Shown piece after piece: positions 6,134-8,117 of a stretch of 8,117 nucleotides of DNA. Origin of the DNA: RGIG3009 sp045578425 (GTDB taxonomy: Bacteria > Bacillota > Clostridia > Oscillospirales > Acutalibacteraceae); the NCBI GenBank assembly GCA_045578425.1, contig JAZNKF010000006.1, positions 1 to 8,117 on the forward strand, written 5' to 3'. A program made the position numbers and the translations under genes. Within the stretch, counting starts at the first letter, position 1, and every line of letters starts with the position of its first letter. The notes beneath the pieces were generated by a model, which saw nothing but the letters and a program-made list of their open reading frames with translations, was not told the origin of the DNA and searched no databases.

Positions 6134-6802
6134 TTAGCGGTTTTCACGTAAAACAACGGTATTGTTGTTTTTGACAATACAATTTGCGGGGAAAACACCG
6201 CGCAGGGAATTAAGAGGATAAACCGAAGTGTTTTTGCCGATGACGGTTCCCGGATTTAATACGCAGCCACAGCCGATATCGGCACCATCTGCCAAAATAC
6301 CGCCGATTTTGCGAAGTCCTGTTTCGTACTCTTTGTCACCATGGATAACAACGGGCTTTCCGTCAGATTTCAAGTTAGAACAAATCGAGCCGGCGCCCAT
6401 GTGCGCCAAATTGCCCAACACAGAATCGCCAACGTAGTTATAGTGCGGGACTTGCACGCGGTTTAAAAGCACACAATTTTTGAGTTCCGAAGAATTACCG
6501 ATAACGCAGTTTTCACCCGTAATTACCGCGCCGCGCAAAAAAGCACCGGGGCGAATTTCAGTGCCGCTGCCGATGATGGCAGGAGCTTCGATAACAGTAT
6601 TCGGATAAATTTTTACGTTTTCGCCGACCAAGACACCCGGCTCTATTTCTGTATATCCTGCCATACCGGTTTTGATGAGTGAAAGGATATACTCTTTGAT
6701 TCTCGGTAATATCTCCCAAGGGTATTCCGCATTTTCAAACAAAGGCTGCAAATAAGGGGTTTGGCAAGTGTATAAGTCTGCTGTTTTAACCAACTTAGTC
6801 AA
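6134..6802 (-). CDS. Stand-alone left-handed beta-helix protein like the GlmU acetyltransferase domain
   Basis: A 222-residue protein with about 45 helical N-terminal residues, then hexapeptide-repeat coils (about 50-205, for example PGVLVGENVKIYPNTVIEAPAIIGSG), the mark of a left-handed beta-helix. From H120 onward it aligns without gaps to the C-terminal half of GlmU: K108, H120, Y123 and K149 fall at the positions of E. coli Lys351, His363, Tyr366 and Lys392, and R84 at Arg333 with six extra residues between R84 and K108. The Asn377 position is H134. It lacks the N-terminal uridylyltransferase domain. Related proteins are often labelled UDP-GlcNAc pyrophosphorylase, which the missing domain does not support. 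An acetyltransferase acting on GlcN-1-P or a similar sugar phosphate is my inference from these residues and from the glmM and nagB neighbours. It starts with TTG and overlaps glmM by 8 nt. Confidence 0.8.
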   Translation of the reverse strand: MTKLVKTADLYTCQTPYLQPLFENAEYPWEILPRIKEYILSLIKTGMAGYTEIEPGVLVGENVKIYPNTVIEAPAIIGSGTEIRPGAFLRGAVITGENCVIGNSSELKNCVLLNRVQVPHYNYVGDSVLGNLAHMGAGSICSNLKSDGKPVVIHGDKEYETGLRKIGGILADGADIGCGCVLNPGTVIGKNTSVYPLNSLRGVFPANCIVKNNNTVVLRENR

Positions 6803-8117
6803 CCAAATGCCCTCCTTCTTTTATAGCTTTGGCAATATATTCGGCATATTCAATGCAGGTGTCTTCGCTTTCACTTTCAATCATAATACGAATTACCGGT
6901 TCGGTACCGCTTTGGCGGAGTAAAACACGACCTTTTCCGTTGATACGCGCTTCAATATCTTTCAACGCCGACTGAACGTTGGCATCTGCCAAGACAGCGG
7001 CTTTGTCCATTACACGTACGTTTTTGGTATATTGAGGATACAATTTAACCGGTTCCGCCAATTTTGCTAACGAAAGTTTGGAATCGCAAATTTCTTCTGT
7101 AAGCATAATAGCAGTGAGTAGTCCATCACCGGTCGTAGCATATTTTTTAAGAATAATATGACCGGATTGTTCACCGCCGATGCTGTAATCGTTGTTTTGC
7201 ATACATTCGTATACGAAACGGTCGCCGACTGTGGTTTGTTCACAGTGGATACCCAGCTCTTGCAAAGAAGAAATCAATCCACTGTTCGACATGATGGTGG
7301 CGACTACCGTGTTTTTATTTAACATGCCGCGCGATAACAGACGTTTACCCAAAATATACATAATCGTGCCGCCGTCCACCACGTTGCCGTTCTCATCAAC
7401 AGCAATACAACGGTCGCAGTCGCCGTCAAATGCAAAGCCAACGTCCAAATGTTGTTCTTTGACAAGATGACACAAGTTTTCGATGTGGGTAGAACCGCAA
7501 CCACGGTTAACGTTTAGGCCGTCCGGTTCCGCACCAATAACGGTTAGTTGAGCACCCAAAGCGCCAAACAAGGATTTTGCAATCATCCAAGATGCACCGT
7601 TGGCGCAATCCAAACCAATACGCAGTTTTTTGTAGGAATTGGAGGCCAAAGAAATTAAATATCCAACGTAACGGTTTCTGCCAGATACATAGTCTACAAT
7701 ACAGCCTATTTTACTTCTGGTAGCAAGTGGCAAATCATCACCTATCACTCCAAGCGCGTTTAAATTTGAGTCAAGATAGGCTTCTATCAAAGCGGTTGTT
7801 TCATCGTCCAATTTTTCACCGTAGCGGTTGATCACCTTGATACCGTTATCATAGAAAGGATTGTGCGAAGCGGTGATCATAATACCGCAATCAAATTCAT
7901 CCTGACGGATAACATAGGAAACATTGGGTGTTGTAGTTACATGAAGCATATATGCATCTGCGCCTGAAGCAGTGATACCTGCCACGATAGAATATTCGAT
8001 CATATAGCTTGATCGTCTGGTGTCTTTGCCTATAACAATGCGCGGACGATAGTTAGGCTTATCACAGCCTGAAAGAGATGTCGAGAAATACCAGCCTAAA
8101 AATCTACCAACCTTGTA
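6795..8117 (-). CDS. glmM: Phosphoglucosamine mutase GlmM, 5' end beyond the window
   Basis: GlmM interconverts glucosamine-6-phosphate and glucosamine-1-phosphate on the way to UDP-GlcNAc and peptidoglycan. 440 codons are visible; the frame is open to the edge, and an estimated 20-25 N-terminal residues are missing. The part before the ATG at 8003 reads YKVGRFLGWYFS...RIVIGKDTRRSSYM, which is conserved GlmM sequence (VGR, IGxDTRxSxYM), so that ATG is internal. Visible motifs, counted from the edge, are the phosphoserine loop TASHNP with S84, the metal loop DGDCDR (231-236), the sugar loop GGEQSGH (314-320) and the phosphate loop RQSGTEPVIR (401-410). NRGCGSTHIE also favours GlmM over general phosphohexomutases. 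It is the first visible gene of a - strand run with the GlmU-like gene and nagB; its promoter is outside the window. A related hexosamine or phosphomannose specificity cannot be excluded. Confidence 0.95.
   Translation of the reverse strand, partial: YKVGRFLGWYFSTSLSGCDKPNYRPRIVIGKDTRRSSYMIEYSIVAGITASGADAYMLHVTTTPNVSYVIRQDEFDCGIMITASHNPFYDNGIKVINRYGEKLDDETTALIEAYLDSNLNALGVIGDDLPLATRSKIGCIVDYVSGRNRYVGYLISLASNSYKKLRIGLDCANGASWMIAKSLFGALGAQLTVIGAEPDGLNVNRGCGSTHIENLCHLVKEQHLDVGFAFDGDCDRCIAVDENGNVVDGGTIMYILGKRLLSRGMLNKNTVVATIMSNSGLISSLQELGIHCEQTTVGDRFVYECMQNNDYSIGGEQSGHIILKKYATTGDGLLTAIMLTEEICDSKLSLAKLAEPVKLYPQYTKNVRVMDKAAVLADANVQSALKDIEARINGKGRVLLRQSGTEPVIRIMIESESEDTCIEYAEYIAKAIKEGGHLVD
6811..6817 (-). 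promoter_or_regulatory. Ribosome binding site deciding the TTG start of the GlmU-like gene
   Basis: On the - strand AAGGAGG runs from 6817 to 6811, 8 nt before TTG at 6802-6800. These bases also encode the Lys-Glu-Gly-Gly near the C-terminus of GlmM. The next in-frame ATG is codon 47, inside the beta-helix start, and has no comparable site. The TTG is therefore the likely start, and its overlap with the glmM stop (6797-6795) points to coupled translation. Confidence 0.8.

Noticed and set aside
6795..8003. A 402-residue GlmM starting at the ATG at 8003
   Set aside because: The frame continues upstream to the window edge with conserved GlmM sequence (VGR, IGKDTRRSSY), so this Met is the internal one of the conserved SxYM stretch.
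1..8117. Mobile element, CRISPR array, toxin-antitoxin or defence system
   Set aside because: All the space is taken by conserved housekeeping genes with short intergenic gaps. I see no transposase, regularly spaced repeat, tRNA or attachment-like repeat.

Overview
The window looks like a piece of chromosome from a low-to-moderate GC Firmicute of the class Clostridia, probably a gut-type Oscillospirales/Eubacteriales lineage. The evidence is strong AGGAGG-type ribosome binding sites, a perfect SigA consensus promoter, the DUF177-rpmF pair, and the run DUF512 radical SAM - der - plsY - gpsA, an order I know from Clostridia. The genes look like housekeeping genes. I see no insertion sequence, CRISPR array, tRNA, rRNA or phage signature.

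Left part (1-956, + strand). The tail of an upstream gene ends in an intrinsic terminator (37-79). A perfect consensus promoter (TTGACA-17 bp-TATAAT, 115-143) preceded by A-tracts then drives a DUF177/YceD protein and ribosomal protein bL32 (rpmF). This unit closes with a 17-bp terminator hairpin (913-956).

Middle part (957-5396, + strand). Four closely packed genes follow: a DUF512-family radical SAM protein of unknown function, the ribosome-assembly GTPase Der, the membrane acyltransferase PlsY, and the glycerol-3-phosphate dehydrogenase GpsA. GpsA makes sn-glycerol-3-phosphate and PlsY acylates it, so these two give the first steps of phospholipid synthesis; plsX is absent here. No clear promoter lies between the rpmF terminator and the DUF512 gene, so that hairpin may act as an attenuator. 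The run ends at an 18-bp hairpin (5357-5396) that can terminate transcription from both sides.

Right part (5397-8117, - strand, convergent). Three coupled genes for amino-sugar phosphates are transcribed in the order phosphoglucosamine mutase (glmM, 5' end outside the window), a stand-alone left-handed beta-helix protein resembling the acetyltransferase half of GlmU, and glucosamine-6-phosphate deaminase (nagB). Together they could interconvert fructose-6-P, GlcN-6-P, GlcN-1-P and GlcNAc-1-P. The glmM gene runs off the window edge; the ATG at 8003 is internal. The GlmU-like gene starts with TTG at 6802, inside the end of glmM.

The least understood parts are the DUF512 radical SAM protein next to der, and the uridylyltransferase-less GlmU-like protein between glmM and nagB.
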